A stretch of 64,000 nt of DNA from Agapetus fuscipes (lineage: Eukaryota > Arthropoda > Insecta > Trichoptera > Glossosomatidae): NCBI GenBank assembly GCA_951799405.1, contig OX637337.1, positions 18,226,347 to 18,290,346 on the forward strand, written 5' to 3'. This document shows, piece by piece, positions 51,385-60,582 of the stretch (position 1 is its first letter; each line of letters opens with the position of its first letter). Made by a program: the position numbers and the translations under genes. Under the pieces are notes generated by a model that did not search any database, was not told where the DNA came from, and saw nothing but the letters and a program-made list of their open reading frames with translations.

Positions 51385-51650
51385 ACATATAATTTATAAT
51401 CTAATTTCAAAGATACATTAACATTTGAAATTCATATCAAATGCATGACCAAAAACAGACACGTGTAAATTTGCGCTTATAAATGCTGAATGTGTACTTA
51501 CAAATTAAAATACAATCCTGAAATGAACGTAAACCCTGCATCTTTTGCCGATCTTATTTGAAACTGGGGTGACATTGGCAAAGGGAATATTTTTTTACAG
51601 TATGGGTGGTCATTTCATACCAACCTTTAAATCAAGGAATAGTGGTAAAT
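51385..51650 (-). mobile_element. RTE-A LINE 3'-end copy, full module
   Basis: Plus strand from ATAATTTATAATCTAATTTC to ATACCAACCTTTAAATCAAG, with CATTGGCAAAGGGAAT and TATGGGTGGTCATTTC in between. Confidence 0.9.
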
Positions 51651-51654
51651 GCTT

Positions 51655-51878
51655 GGTAATCGATATTGAAAGATAATAGGGTTACGATTTCTAACATAAT
51701 AAGGAAAATGTCATTTAATTTTACAAACTAATGTTTTACACCTGAGGTATGCTGTTGGCTTCAAAAATATTGAATCACTCGTTCAGAGTCTTGGCATCTT
51801 TAACTTCACGGAATAACCTTCCCGCACTTGAAAAAGAAACCAACGAGTGAGTTTTGTAGGACCCAGATAGGAAAAAGT
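51655..51878. other. No recognisable feature
   Basis: AT-rich spacer. Confidence 0.35.
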
Positions 51879-51879
51879 A

Positions 51880-52050
51880 AGCTGCTAATACAGCGCAACT
51901 TCTTGCCGCGTTTTCTCCGAAGAGATTGCATGTTGCGAGTGTAACGGGAAATCATACTCGTATCTGATGCTCTTGGTGGGGATCGAATCCTAACTTTCTG
52001 CCATTGAACGCAAACTCTAGTAATTGTGCTACCAATCTGACACAGAGAAG
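51880..52050 (-). mobile_element. SINE-B with large internal deletion
   Basis: The tail side (AAGCTGCTAATACAGCGCAA, CTTCTTGCCGCGTTTTCTCC) joins after GCATGTTGCGAGTG to the head side (ACGGGAAATCATACTCG, TGGGGATCGAATCC). About 150 bp of the body is absent. Confidence 0.82.
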
Positions 52051-52440
52051 AGGGCGACCAAAAGAGAAAGATGGCTAGCACAACAAGGCACTGCCTTTAT
52101 AAGTTGCTATTGATAAATTCCAGAAGTAAAAGTCAGGTTTTATTATCGAATCAAATTTAAACTGATTACAAACTTTTCACTGAATGCAGTTTATATTAAT
52201 GAACAATGAATTCTGCAGCAATACGAATTTAATTATGCAGGTGTTAAACTTTGATTACAAGAAGTGAAGTGAGTAAGGCGGATATACACATGTCAGTGAT
52301 AGATGTTTAAAAAGTCCAAATTTTGTTGTAATTTCTTTGTCGTGTGAGATAAATTAAATCCTTGGAAAGGTTGACATTTATTTTCGTTGTTTTTTTTTTT
52401 TAAATATATAATTTTGTAAATTTAGCAACTTATATTTTTT
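52051..52440. other. No recognisable feature
   Basis: AT-rich spacer, T run at 52390-52402. Confidence 0.35.
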
Positions 52441-52444
52441 CTTG

Positions 52445-52545
52445 ATTTTCAGGTTGGTATGAAGCTTACCATTCATACTGTAAAAAATGATTTACTTTGC
52501 TAATGCCACTTTTGTTTCAAATCTCGTGAATGTATATTTAAAGAT
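52445..52545 (+). mobile_element. RTE-A 3'-end, proximal fragment
   Basis: TTTTCAGGTTGGTATGAAGC, TTACCATTCATACTGTAAAA, TGCTAATGCCACTTTTGTTT, then lost. Confidence 0.8.
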
Positions 52546-52549
52546 CAAG

Positions 52550-52890
52550 TATAATCTAAGTTGCAGAGATGTATTCACATTTCAGACACATAATTAATTT
52601 TGACAATTATCTATATTAATTTTCGGATATTTAACGAACCGTTCGGTGAGAACTTACATTATTCTCGAGAATAATGTAAGTTCTCACCGAACGGTTCGTT
52701 AAATATCCGAAAATTAATATAATTGTCAAAATGTCAAACGACCGTAATTCTAACTTAAACCTAACATAATTAATGCCTGCCCACGTCAAGTAGACACATA
52801 AATCCTGCAGCTCTAGCCGATCTTCCCTAAAACAGAGGTGATATTCGCAATACTGAACCAAGTTTTTACGGTATGGGGGGTCACGTTCTT
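52550..52890 (-). mobile_element. RTE-A LINE 3'-end copy split by a palindrome
   Basis: The distal part (plus: TATAATCTAAGTTGCAGAGA, to ~52596) and proximal part (52737-52885: ATGCCTGCCCACGTCAAGTA, GCCGATCTTCCCTAAAACAG, GGTATGGGGGGTCAC) flank the palindrome. Head-to-head with the copy at 52445. Confidence 0.85.
52597..52736. mobile_element. Loop-less palindromic MITE
   Basis: 52612-52666 and 52667-52721 are exact reverse complements with zero spacer (centre CTCGAG). Homology continues outward to 52597/52736 with a 4 nt indel. The termini TTTTCGGATATTTAACGAAC match the element at 40693-40842. It sits inside an RTE-A tail. Confidence 0.92.
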
Positions 52891-53269
52891 ATCAAACTGT
52901 TATTCAATAATTCAATGAACGTTTTGTTTTTCTGGAATGCATTCCATCCATTACTTCTGACGTTTACAATGTACACTGTACATGACCACCTAGGGCACTT
53001 CAAGATATTCCTAAAAAAATATATCAAAACTGTAAACGTAAATCTATCACTATTCGCTAGCGTAGCCACAGCTTTTGCATGGTTGACCACTATTTCTTTC
53101 TATTCTTGAATACCTTATAAAATTTAAGCATTTTTTTTAAATTATAGCCCATTCTTACACAATATTGCTCGAATCTCATTAAACCATACTCATCTCGGTA
53201 TCCTTTTTCCTCTATTTCCTTTGAAATTTTCTCTTTAAAAACTCATGCACGCCAAACACAATTCTCGAT
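52891..53269. other. Unassigned
   Basis: A 78-codon plus frame (52873-53109) contains a hydrophobic stretch but starts inside an RTE-A tail and shows no family match. No repeat match after 52890. Confidence 0.35.
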
Positions 53270-53535
53270 GTGAGGTGACTATTATGACAGGTAAGTAACG
53301 TGTAAGTCTGTCCTAACAAGACGCGAGGTGTGGAGATCGGCATATTTACATCTGCGGCCTTAATGGCCGACAAAAACAGGTCCACGGAGTGATTTACCGT
53401 CCAATTAATTAGAGTTATCTGTTATCTGCGGGTTTTTATTCGTCAGAGAACCATCAAGCGGTGATAAAGACGGTTTTACTGCCGCACACTTACAAGGCTC
53501 TCGAGTTAGTGGTGATCCGCTATGCAAAGCTGTGG
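53270..53535. promoter_or_regulatory. Candidate conserved non-coding block
   Basis: Repeat-free: AGACGCGAGGTGTGGAGATC, CATCTGCGGCCTTAATGGCC, CCAATTAATTAGAGTTATCT, GTTATCTGCGGG, AGCGGTGATAAAGACGG, CTGCCGCACACTTACAAGGC. Clustered GATA (TTATCT/GATAA) and TAATTA cores. Regulatory role inferred. Confidence 0.4.
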
Positions 53536-53554
53536 ACCAATCAAAGCATACACT

Positions 53555-53645
53555 TTTTTTTTTTTTTTAGTAAATCCTGTGCGGGAGACTCCCTAGATTT
53601 CAGAGACTCTAAAGATGTGTGACACTTGTTGTAGTGCCGCAGAGG
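53555..53645 (-). mobile_element. JOC-B LINE 3'-end scrap
   Basis: The minus strand: AACACCTCTGCGGCACTACA, GTCTCTGAAATCTAGGGAGT, CTCCCGCACAGGATTT, then an A run (T run on plus at 53550-53567). Confidence 0.87.
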
Positions 53646-53895
53646 TGTTGTTTATGAGCTTGGTCGTCGCCACAAAGCGACTATTCTCAAGCAGGACCCA
53701 GTTGCTGTAAGGCTGGATAGACCTTTTAATGACCGATTTTTGATATTTTTTTATGAATTTTTTAACCCAGCGAAGAGCAAAGTTGAAAATATAAATGGTA
53801 TATTTGTTGTGCTCCGCTGGGATTCGAACCCACACCCTTCCATTTACTAGTCTGAAGTGTTGCCACTGGACTACGGACCGGTCTTTGCCTTACAT
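53646..53895 (-). mobile_element. SINE-A, near full length
   Basis: The minus strand: GACCGGTCCGTAGTCCAGTG, GGTTCGAATCCCAGCGG, CTTTGCTCTTCGCTGGGTTA, CATCCAGCCTTACAGCAACT, TCGCTTTGTGGCGACGACC. It abuts the JOC-B scrap. Confidence 0.9.
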
Positions 53896-54465
53896 CTTCC
53901 ACTTCTGTGTATGTTTTTTTTAAATTCCACTTTTTTTTTTCTTGATTTTTACCTTTATTATTCCTCCAGGTAGCATGCATTATAAATTAACTGCATTGCT
54001 TTGCGTTCCACATCGCAATTAGTATAACTTATGCTCAATGACACATAGGCCAATCTAAGGCCCGATTTTTTTAAACGTTAGCTTATGTGACTTAAAACTG
54101 ATAAAAAGAACTACCCACACGTTTGACATAACAACGTCCTTTTCACTCAGTATAAAGTCGCTATACTAACGTTAAAAATACCGTGCATTAGAGAGGATAC
54201 CTCAGTATCAGTAGCTCGCGGAGCTCTTCAATCTGGTTTGAATAACACACAATCAGGAAAGAGAAGCCAGAACATTCGTCAATAAGCCTTAGCGCAAGTA
54301 TACAACAGTGTTAAGTGAGCGTGCTTATGCAGTGGCGGCTCCTAGGGCATGAAACCGCCTGTGGTTCGAGAGATTGCCAATAACAATTACTTCAAGATAC
54401 GTCTCAGAGACGATCTGTTCACTGAATTTATTATGGGGTGACAATGAAAAAAGTCGGATTCATGA
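53896..54465. other. Unassigned
   Basis: AT-rich, with a moderate-GC stretch at 54180-54370 (CAGTATCAGTAGCTCGCGGA, GCAGTGGCGGCTCCTAGGGC) that matches nothing here. Confidence 0.35.
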
Positions 54466-54469
54466 AAAT

Positions 54470-54630
54470 CTTCAACACTTTCGACTTGATAGGGAAAGTT
54501 GTCGTTTTACAATGGAATGAAAAAACTGGCGGTACTCAATGAAATATTGTTAAATTCATTTCATAATTAGTCATTGGTTGCTAAGGACCCCAGTCACCCA
54601 TATACATATGTGACGTCACCTAGACGAGAA
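54470..54630 (+). repeat. Family X repeat, copy 4
   Basis: GTCATTGGTTGCTAAGGACC, CCAGTCACCCATATACATAT, GTGACGTCACC. Best-preserved core of the family. Confidence 0.65.
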
Positions 54631-54865
54631 ATAAATGAAATTTGGAATAAAATTGCGTCTCCATTATAATACAATATGTATTCTAGTTGAACCTGTGTAC
54701 GTTGTGTCGGTACAGACTCACACTGCTGTGCCAACAAGCCAATTAAAGTCGCTTTACATGCGACAAGGCAGTGTGAGATGCGGCTCGGATAGTGGCGCGG
54801 GTGATGGATGATCAGAGAATACTAACAGGACAAAAATTCAAAATATTTATTTTGTAAAAAAAATT
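54631..54865. other. Unassigned, with GC-balanced patch
   Basis: 54700-54830 includes GTGTCGGTACAGACTCACAC and GCGGCTCGGATAGTGGCGCG. No match. Confidence 0.3.
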
Positions 54866-54869
54866 GTAA

Positions 54870-54962
54870 GAAAAAGTGTGAGTGGAAAGATTGGAAAAGG
54901 TATGATGAGATAATGGTGGTTAGATCAGATTAGTGAAATTGTGAATGTATGGGAAATCTGGA
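54870..54962 (+). pseudogene. RTE-A ORF C-terminal scrap
   Basis: Codons give WLDQISEIVNVWEIWS after GRIGKGMMR-like residues, matching KVWMDQISEIANEW. Confidence 0.65.
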
Positions 54963-54964
54963 GT

Positions 54965-55085
54965 GGATATTTTGTCCGGTTGATAGCTCAGTAGGTAGAG
55001 CGCTTTTGTGTGAGAAACCCCCACCAAGGGTGTTTGAAACAATTTCCCGTGTTTGTGTTGATTTCATAGTTGAAATACTACGTTT
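54965..55085 (+). mobile_element. SINE-B head fragment
   Basis: GTTGATAGCTCAGTAGGTAG (good A-box), degraded B-box, ACAATTTCCCGTGTTTGTGT, TGATTTCATAGTTGAAATAC. Confidence 0.82.
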
Positions 55086-55239
55086 TTCTCATTTTTTTGA
55101 CACTATGGTACTTATTGCCTCTTTTGAATCAACCATTTCAATAAAAAAAAACATTAAAATAAGTATTGGAAATATTTAGATTTTTTTTTTTACATTTGTA
55201 GGACCAAAATGGCCGTAAAACAATCTTCAAATTATTGCC

Positions 55240-55445
55240 CTTGAAGTTGTATATCTCTCGTGAGATAATTAGATGAAATGTTTGATGGGCTCGTCTCATT
55301 AGGGCGGAGGAACAGCTGAGAGACCTGGTGGACCCGGCCGTCTATTAACATCGTCATTGTACCACTTCAATAGAGCTCTAACGAGGTTATAAGTCTACTT
55401 TTAGTGTATATAAATATATCATTGTAGCGGCGGTGTCTAGGAATA
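55240..55445. promoter_or_regulatory. Candidate conserved non-coding block
   Basis: Repeat-free: CTCGTGAGATAATTAGATGA, ATTAGGGCGGAGGAACAGCT, GGTGGACCCGGCCGTCTATT, CAATAGAGCTCTAACGAGG. Contains an E-box CAGCTG and TAATTA. Regulatory role inferred. Confidence 0.38.
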
Positions 55446-55544
55446 ATGCTCCAGCTCACATCTTATTCAACTCCACAAAAAAAAACTGTTTTTCGGATAT
55501 AAATAATAATGTTTATTTTATTGTTAAAAATACTAACGTTTCAG

Positions 55545-56015
55545 GCCCTTATCCATGCTATCAAAATTGGACAACTTTTGCTAATGTAACCCCTCTTTCA
55601 AGGAAGGTGAGCAAGAGTTGCTGGGTTCATTTGACGTTTGGGTTTTTATTTGGTAAGTTCTCATGCAGCATGCAGAATATTGCAGCTTAATTGACAGCCC
55701 CACCCTGTTGGAGAGTTTAAAGCTTTATGTGCTATGACTACGGCCGTGGAAGACGGCATGATCTTTTTCATGTACCACTGTCCCGTACCGACGTCATGGC
55801 ACAACATGCCTTAACTCGGAGTGTTATTCTGATTAACTCCGATGACATAGACATATTTTACAGTAATTTAGAATCTTTCAAAGATCTAGTTAAAGAGTTC
55901 CTCCCAGCTTGTTAATGACTGTGTGAGGGTGCACTGTAATAAAGGAAACCTGTTGTGCACAAAAAAAAAAATTAAATGCTATTACATTGTTGCAACTTAG
56001 ATCAAAGATTATACA
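55545..56015 (+). mobile_element. RTE-A LINE 3'-end copy split by another LINE
   Basis: The left part, 55545-55689 (CCATGCTATCAAAATTGGAC, GAGCAAGAGTTGCTGGG, TCTCATGCAGCATGCAG); the right part, 55973-56015 (TTAAATGCTATTACATTGTT, GCAACTTAGATCAAAG). Confidence 0.8.
55690..55972 (+). mobile_element. LINE 3' end with poly-A, inserted in RTE-A tail
   Basis: Reads LIDSPTLLESLKLYV in one frame, then, after a slip, FHVPLSRTDVMAQHALTRSV, ILINSDDIDIFYSNLESFKD and LVKEFLPAC with a stop, the usual C-terminal end of Jockey-like LINEs. A ~70 bp UTR and a 10 nt A run follow. Distinct from JOC-B. Confidence 0.82.
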
Positions 56016-56795
56016 ACCAATGTCTTGCAGATCCACATAGAAAGAAGGCCCTCTGTTAAAGTATTCAAAAAATTATATGTTCTTATTCCTATAATCATCT
56101 TGCTTGCGATGGGATAGCATTTTACATAAATAAAAACATTTTGATTCATAAAATGTACATAAAAAATATTATCTGCCCATGTTTACTTCATTTCATCGCA
56201 AATTCCTTACGACGCTAAATTAGAATTATTGACAATAGGAAAAATCGTCAAACTGACTTATTAAAATATAACCTACCATTTGAATGAGATTGTATAACAC
56301 AAGTATTTAACGTTAAACGAAAAAAGTGAGATAAACTGAATCTTCAGATATTTATACAAAAAGTGATTTCTTGTAAGTTGGAACCGTATGAATGTTTGAA
56401 GCTGGTTTGATTATTTGATAAATAACTGGTATGGCCACTAATGAACCGCCTAAACCATCACATTTTACGTCGTATAATTCTTTATAGATCCCATGTCTGT
56501 ACTGTAAAATAAAACACCCAACTGCAATGTCATCAATCCTACGTTTATTAAAAAATGTATTATTGTAAATTTAATTCAATTAAAAGTAAATTTTCTGTGG
56601 GTGAGACATAATACATTAGAGCGTCGGTTGCCTGATAATAATCTTTATACGATGTTTATTTAAAAAATATATATGTCTTTGTAATCGATTGTTTTTAACT
56701 TCAATTTGTTTAAGTGAATTAATTTTTTATAAATTAAATATAATTTAATTTAATTTAATAAATTAAAAATAATTTATAAATTAAAAATATAATCC
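56016..56795. other. Mostly unassigned
   Basis: AT-rich. 56607-56645 (ATTAGAGCGTCGGTTGCCTG) resembles one end of the pogo-like element at 62871 but has no partner. Confidence 0.4.
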
Positions 56796-57092
56796 GACTG
56801 AATTTCACGCTCTCCTATTATTACGACATTGGATATCCCATTAATTCACTGTTTCGGGATTTTTTTTAGAAGTCTTGTACGGAAGACTCCCCAGATTTCA
56901 GGAAATCTAGAAACCTATGACACTTGTTAAAGTGCCGCAGAGGTGTGGGCGATAGTGAGCTGGTGATTGATGTCCTGATCATTTGTAGGAGGGCTGTTAC
57001 CTGCGTAGTGTTGTGTTGATGTGTATTGCCTTTGTTTTGAGGCGCTGAAAGGAAGAGGTCCATTCATACCTTTCTCGGTCTTCCTTTACCAG
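56796..57092 (-). pseudogene. RTE-A ORF remnant split by JOC-B scrap
   Basis: Plus-strand CACGCTCTCCTATTATTACG, ACATTGGATATCCCATTAAT (to 56857), then CCATTCATACCTTTCTCGGT, CTTCCTTTACCAGG (from 57059) are contiguous in other RTE-A copies. Confidence 0.85.
56858..57058 (-). mobile_element. JOC-B LINE 3' end, inserted in RTE-A
   Basis: Minus-strand ORF (57063-56866) reads FLSAPQNKGNTHQHNTTQVT then SLSPTPLRHFNKCHRFLDFL, KSGESSVQDF and stops. It parallels the C-terminus of the 44393 ORF. The 3' end is an A run. The flanking bases GGAT/GGTCC may be the target site. Confidence 0.82.
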
Positions 57093-57149
57093 GCACTCTT
57101 CTTTTAGTATTGATTTTTTTTTCACTTACATATTGCATATTAAAATCAA

Positions 57150-57402
57150 CCATCCTTGACTTATTGGTTGGTATGAGGCTGACCAGCCATACTGTAAAAA
57201 GATGGTTCACTTTGCCAATGTCAGCCCTGTTTCAGGGAAGGTCGGCAAGAGTTGCAGGGCTTTATGTTCATTTGAGATTGGTTTTTTTATATTGTAGGGC
57301 CACATGCGGCATGTGTTAGCGCGAACTTATACGTGTCTGCTTGTGGAAATGCATTTAATGTGAATCTCAAATGATATATTTCTTTGCAACGATTTAGATT
57401 TA
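57150..57402 (+). mobile_element. RTE-A LINE 3'-end copy, full module
   Basis: CATCCTTGACTTATTGGTTG ... CTTTGCAACGATTTAGATTT. Well conserved, with small insertions. Confidence 0.93.
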
Positions 57403-57483
57403 GATCCAAATTAAAATTGTTATTTCATAGTACCGTACACACAACAAAGAGAGACATAGTTGGTACTGGGTGTGTACCTGTGT

Positions 57484-57637
57484 TGTACAGGGTGTCCCAT
57501 TAGTCGGGGAAGTGTAATCTGAAGATAAATACGCGGCCCCAATTAGCGATGCCCGGCGAATCAATAACTCAGTCTCATTTGTGCACACCGTGTTGCCGTC
57601 TTGTTACCCATTTTAATTAGAAACACCACCCTGTAGC
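57484..57637. mobile_element. Possible TIR element (GTACAGGGTGT ends)
   Basis: The left end GTACAGGGTGTCCCATTAG and right end GAAACACCACCCTGTAGC share a short inverted ACAGGGTG. The interior is GC-balanced (ACGCGGCCCCAATTAGCGAT, GCCCGGCGAATCAATAAC). No second copy. A weak call. Confidence 0.4.
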
Positions 57638-57829
57638 TATCTAAAAAACAACTATGGAATTTCAATAATATTGAATTCACAATAATAATTCATTTTTATT
57701 AAAATACGTAGTAATTTTTTTTTTTGTAATGTAAAAATGTCAAATTTAACTTTTTTTTTAAATTTCCACAATTTTTGCGACATCCTGTACTTTTCTTATT
57801 GCCATTTTTACACCAATTCTACATATAAT

Positions 57830-58035
57830 TTAGAGTTGCGAAGATATATTAAAAATAAAAAGATTCTTATTAAACGCATGACCGCAAACAGATTCTGCAT
57901 GGGATATTAACAAAACAAAAACACAAATATCAAATGAATTACACCATGCATTTTGCCGCCTTTCTCTGAAACAGGGTTAACATTGGAAAAGTAAATCAAT
58001 TTTTTAAGTATGAGTGGTCAGTTTTATACCATTTT
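57830..58035 (-). mobile_element. RTE-A LINE 3'-end copy, diverged
   Basis: Plus: TAGAGTTGCGAAGATATATT, TTTTGCCGCCTTTCTCTGAA, ACAGGGTTAACATTGG, TATGAGTGGTCAGTTTTATA. Confidence 0.8.
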
Positions 58036-58079
58036 CTTTGAAATTACATTCAACAAAACGTAAATAGGCTCATTTATTT

Positions 58080-58375
58080 GATGAGTGCTGTTTTTGTACG
58101 AATTACACCTTAAAAGCCTCTCGCAAAATTAGTCATCTATCCTCCGCGTCAATTTTTCAAGCAACATCCAGTTGCTGTAAGGCTAGATCAATCGTTATGA
58201 GAAAGGCCCATTAATATTCACTCCAGATTTGTTTTCAATTTAATAAAAAAAAAAAAATATGCAAAGAAATCGAACCATATATCTTTTGATTAGTAGTGCG
58301 ACGCGTTAACCATTAGACTAATAAATCCATATTAATTGACAGGTACTGGTTCGAGTCCAACATAATGCATCATTC
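58080..58375 (-). mobile_element. SINE-A, full length, diverged
   Basis: The minus strand: GTCTAATGGTTAACGCGTCG, CACTACTAATCAAAAGATAT, ATGGTTCGATTTC, then ATCTAGCCTTACAGCAACTG, TTAAGGTGTAATTCGTAC, AAAACAGCACTCATC. Confidence 0.8.
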
Positions 58376-58714
58376 ACAATGTGTGAAAAATGCAAATTGG
58401 TTGTAATGCGTTCGAGGTATGCGCGCCGCTTTAGAAAGCTGTTTGCTTTTTATTCGAATCATTTCGAACGCTTAACCAGCGTCTAGAAAATTCTAATTAG
58501 AATATTGTTGGTAGAAAAATTCACTTCGATTATTCTGCTATAATTAGAAATGTGATAGATTTATGATGGCAGTATTATAGCTTTAATGATTTGCTAGTTT
58601 GAATGTTTCAGTTTTTAAAATTTCGAATTCGAATTGTTGAATATTCAAATTTCAAAGTCGAATAACTATTCATTTATCAATCGAATCGAATCGAAATGTT
58701 CAAGCTCCTTTACT

Positions 58715-58838
58715 GACCTTACTGTTAAAATTGGTTAAATTTGTCGATCTCACCCCTGTTGTAGAAAGTCAACAAAATTTGTAGGGCGTATGTTCAATTT
58801 AGATTTCGGTTTTTATTAAGTAATGCATTTGATCTGAC
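58715..58838 (+). mobile_element. RTE-A LINE 3'-end fragment
   Basis: GACCTTACTGTTAAAATTGG, TCGATCTCACCCCTGTTGTA, TAGATTTCGGTTTTTATTAA. Confidence 0.75.
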
Positions 58839-58892
58839 CCCTAGAGCCTTTGAAATCTAGGCATTCTCCCGCACAGGATTTCTTTAAAAAAA
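58839..58892 (+). mobile_element. JOC-B LINE 3'-terminal scrap
   Basis: TTGAAATCTAGGCATTCTCC then CGCACAGGATTTCTT and an A run: only ~45 bp of the LINE end. Confidence 0.8.
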
Positions 58893-58929
58893 AGGTTATG
58901 GAGTACAATATTTGGGTATTCCAATTTCA

Positions 58930-59055
58930 CCTAAGTAGGTACAGATGCTGAGAAAATGGCTAATCAATTTATTATTGCTTTTGGTAGATAAAGACCCCAG
59001 TCACTTAGGTCTGTGTCACCTTGACAAGTTATGTAAATTCGAAATATTGAAAAAT
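58930..59055 (+). repeat. Family X repeat, copy 5
   Basis: TGCTTTTGGTAGATAAAGAC, CCCAGTCACTTAGGTCTGTG, TCACCTTGACAAG. Confidence 0.55.
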
Positions 59056-59149
59056 GTTCCAACTTCTTCTTCTCTATGACTAAAATAAAATCTGATCCTA
59101 GCTGTACATTTTCCTTTCTATCCTTTTTATTTAATGTATTACAAATTAG

Positions 59150-59228
59150 AGACTTTTCTTGTTCTGCACCGGAAAACGAACTCACGCCCATAAATTTACG
59201 AATGCGTAGCGTGAACCACTAGATTTTG
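59150..59228 (-). mobile_element. SINE-A-like head fragment
   Basis: The minus strand: GCCAAAATCTAGTGGTTCAC, GCTACGCATTCGTAAATTTA, TGGGCGTGAGTTCG. Confidence 0.6.
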
Positions 59229-59229
59229 G

Positions 59230-59795
59230 CCTCAAGAAACGTTTAGTAATTGGGTGTAAAATCGTTGTCAAAAAAAAACTATTGAAATGTACCAAATACA
59301 AAGAAAGAATTTTGAATCTTCAAAAGTTTATTCGAAAATCAGAATATTAGAATTTGTAATCGTCTCATCTTTGATCATTAGCAACGGGAACGATGTTTAT
59401 GTCTGTGTGGAGATTAATTTATTGCTCACGCTGTATGCAACTTTGTTGAGGCGATGATTGAATAAATTAATTAAGTGTATTCGAAAGAAAAAAAAACATT
59501 GAATATCATTACCATCTTATATTCAAATCATTGTATCTGATTTTGCTTTGGTAACGGCAAACGAACCAATTATCTATTATCGAATATATTTAAAACTTCT
59601 CATCTCTGATTTTGTTTAACTTTCAAGTATGATTCAGGTATCATTCACCTGATAGCATGCAAGAATGAATGTGAGGCTCTGAACATGAGTGGCATGCAAA
59701 AGTGTTGAATTCTGACAAATGCATGACATTCAGTCGTGCCTGATTCATTCAGTTTAGTTTAAAGCAATTGTAATAGGAGCAAATATTACGCATGC
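59230..59795. other. No recognisable feature
   Basis: AT-rich. No match. Confidence 0.4.
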
Positions 59796-59799
59796 ATGA

Positions 59800-60050
59800 T
59801 CGATCTACATCTGTAATCCAAGTTGCAAAAATGCATCGTATTAAAATTTAAGATTCATGCTTCATCCGCGTTCACAAACGGAGACTCCTAAGTTCGCGAT
59901 TGCACATGCTAATTGCATACTGTAATATAAGTTGCAAAGATGTATGTATACATTTATGGCTCATACTTAATGCACGCTCACAAGCATACAGCTGTATTTT
60001 CGCGCTTACACATGATGCATGTCTTAATCAATATAAATATGTTTATTTGT
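59800..60050 (-). mobile_element. Two partial RTE-A 3' ends in tandem
   Basis: 59812-59920 and 59921-60030 each start (plus) CTGTAATCCAAGTTGCAAAA / CTGTAATATAAGTTGCAAAG and run through CATGCTTCATCCGCG / CATACTTAATGCACG to CACATG. A ~108 bp tandem duplication of the distal module, or two insertions at one tail. Confidence 0.82.
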
Positions 60051-60184
60051 TTCGTACATATCTTCTCTAGAGCGAGACAGGTACACCATTTCCCATACAA
60101 AAACCACAAAACACAAAGTCTTTTCCACCATCAAAGAGGGCAGAAGGAGACGAAAACAGCGCGCATCCCCTGTCTCTTTCTTTT

Positions 60185-60440
60185 ACCCTTTCCCCCCCTC
60201 CCCCGCGTCCCATCCCGTTCTGTCCATTATATTCTATTTCGCCCCCAGGCAGTTTAATTCCTTGATTAACGAATCCAATTAAAGCCACGTTGTAATAAGG
60301 AAAATTATAAGTTTCCACCTTAATTACATTACTTATAGGTGGATCCCGAGCTGGGGGTTGGGGGAAGGAGGTCCCCCCCCAAAATCCCTCCTCCCCCTCG
60401 GAAATCCCCCCCAAGTTCCTTCCCCTTACAGTGGCGAGGC
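60185..60440 (+). repeat. C-rich/G-rich block with regulatory-like core
   Basis: C runs at 60190-60215, a repeat-free middle (TTGATTAACGAATCCAATTA, AGCCACGTTGTAATAAGG, CCACCTTAATTACATTAC), then G runs (CTGGGGGTTGGGGGAAGG) directly opposed to C runs (TCCCCCCCCAAAATCCCTCC). A strong G/C hairpin or quadruplex candidate. Confidence 0.55.
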
Positions 60441-60527
60441 TGAAACTTTTCAAGAAAAAGCTGGTTGGGGAATATAAGGTTTTGTAATTCGTTGTGTACA
60501 AGAAAATTTCATAACGATATCCCTGTT

Positions 60528-60575
60528 GTCTGTGTTGCAAAAATATGTCAACATTTAATGCTCTTTAACAAGTAA
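60528..60575 (-). mobile_element. RTE-A 3'-terminal scrap
   Basis: Plus: CTGTGTTGCAAAAATATGTC, AACATTTAATGCTCTTTAAC. Confidence 0.6.
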
Positions 60576-60582
60576 AAAAAAA

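Noticed and set aside
52873..53109. 78-codon open frame with a hydrophobic stretch as a membrane peptide gene
   Set aside because: The start lies in the RTE-A tail and the frame has no supporting splice or promoter signal.
60067..60540. 157-codon minus-strand open frame with Gly/Pro runs
   Set aside because: It spans the G/C-run block; the Gly-rich and Pro-rich segments come from the low-complexity DNA.
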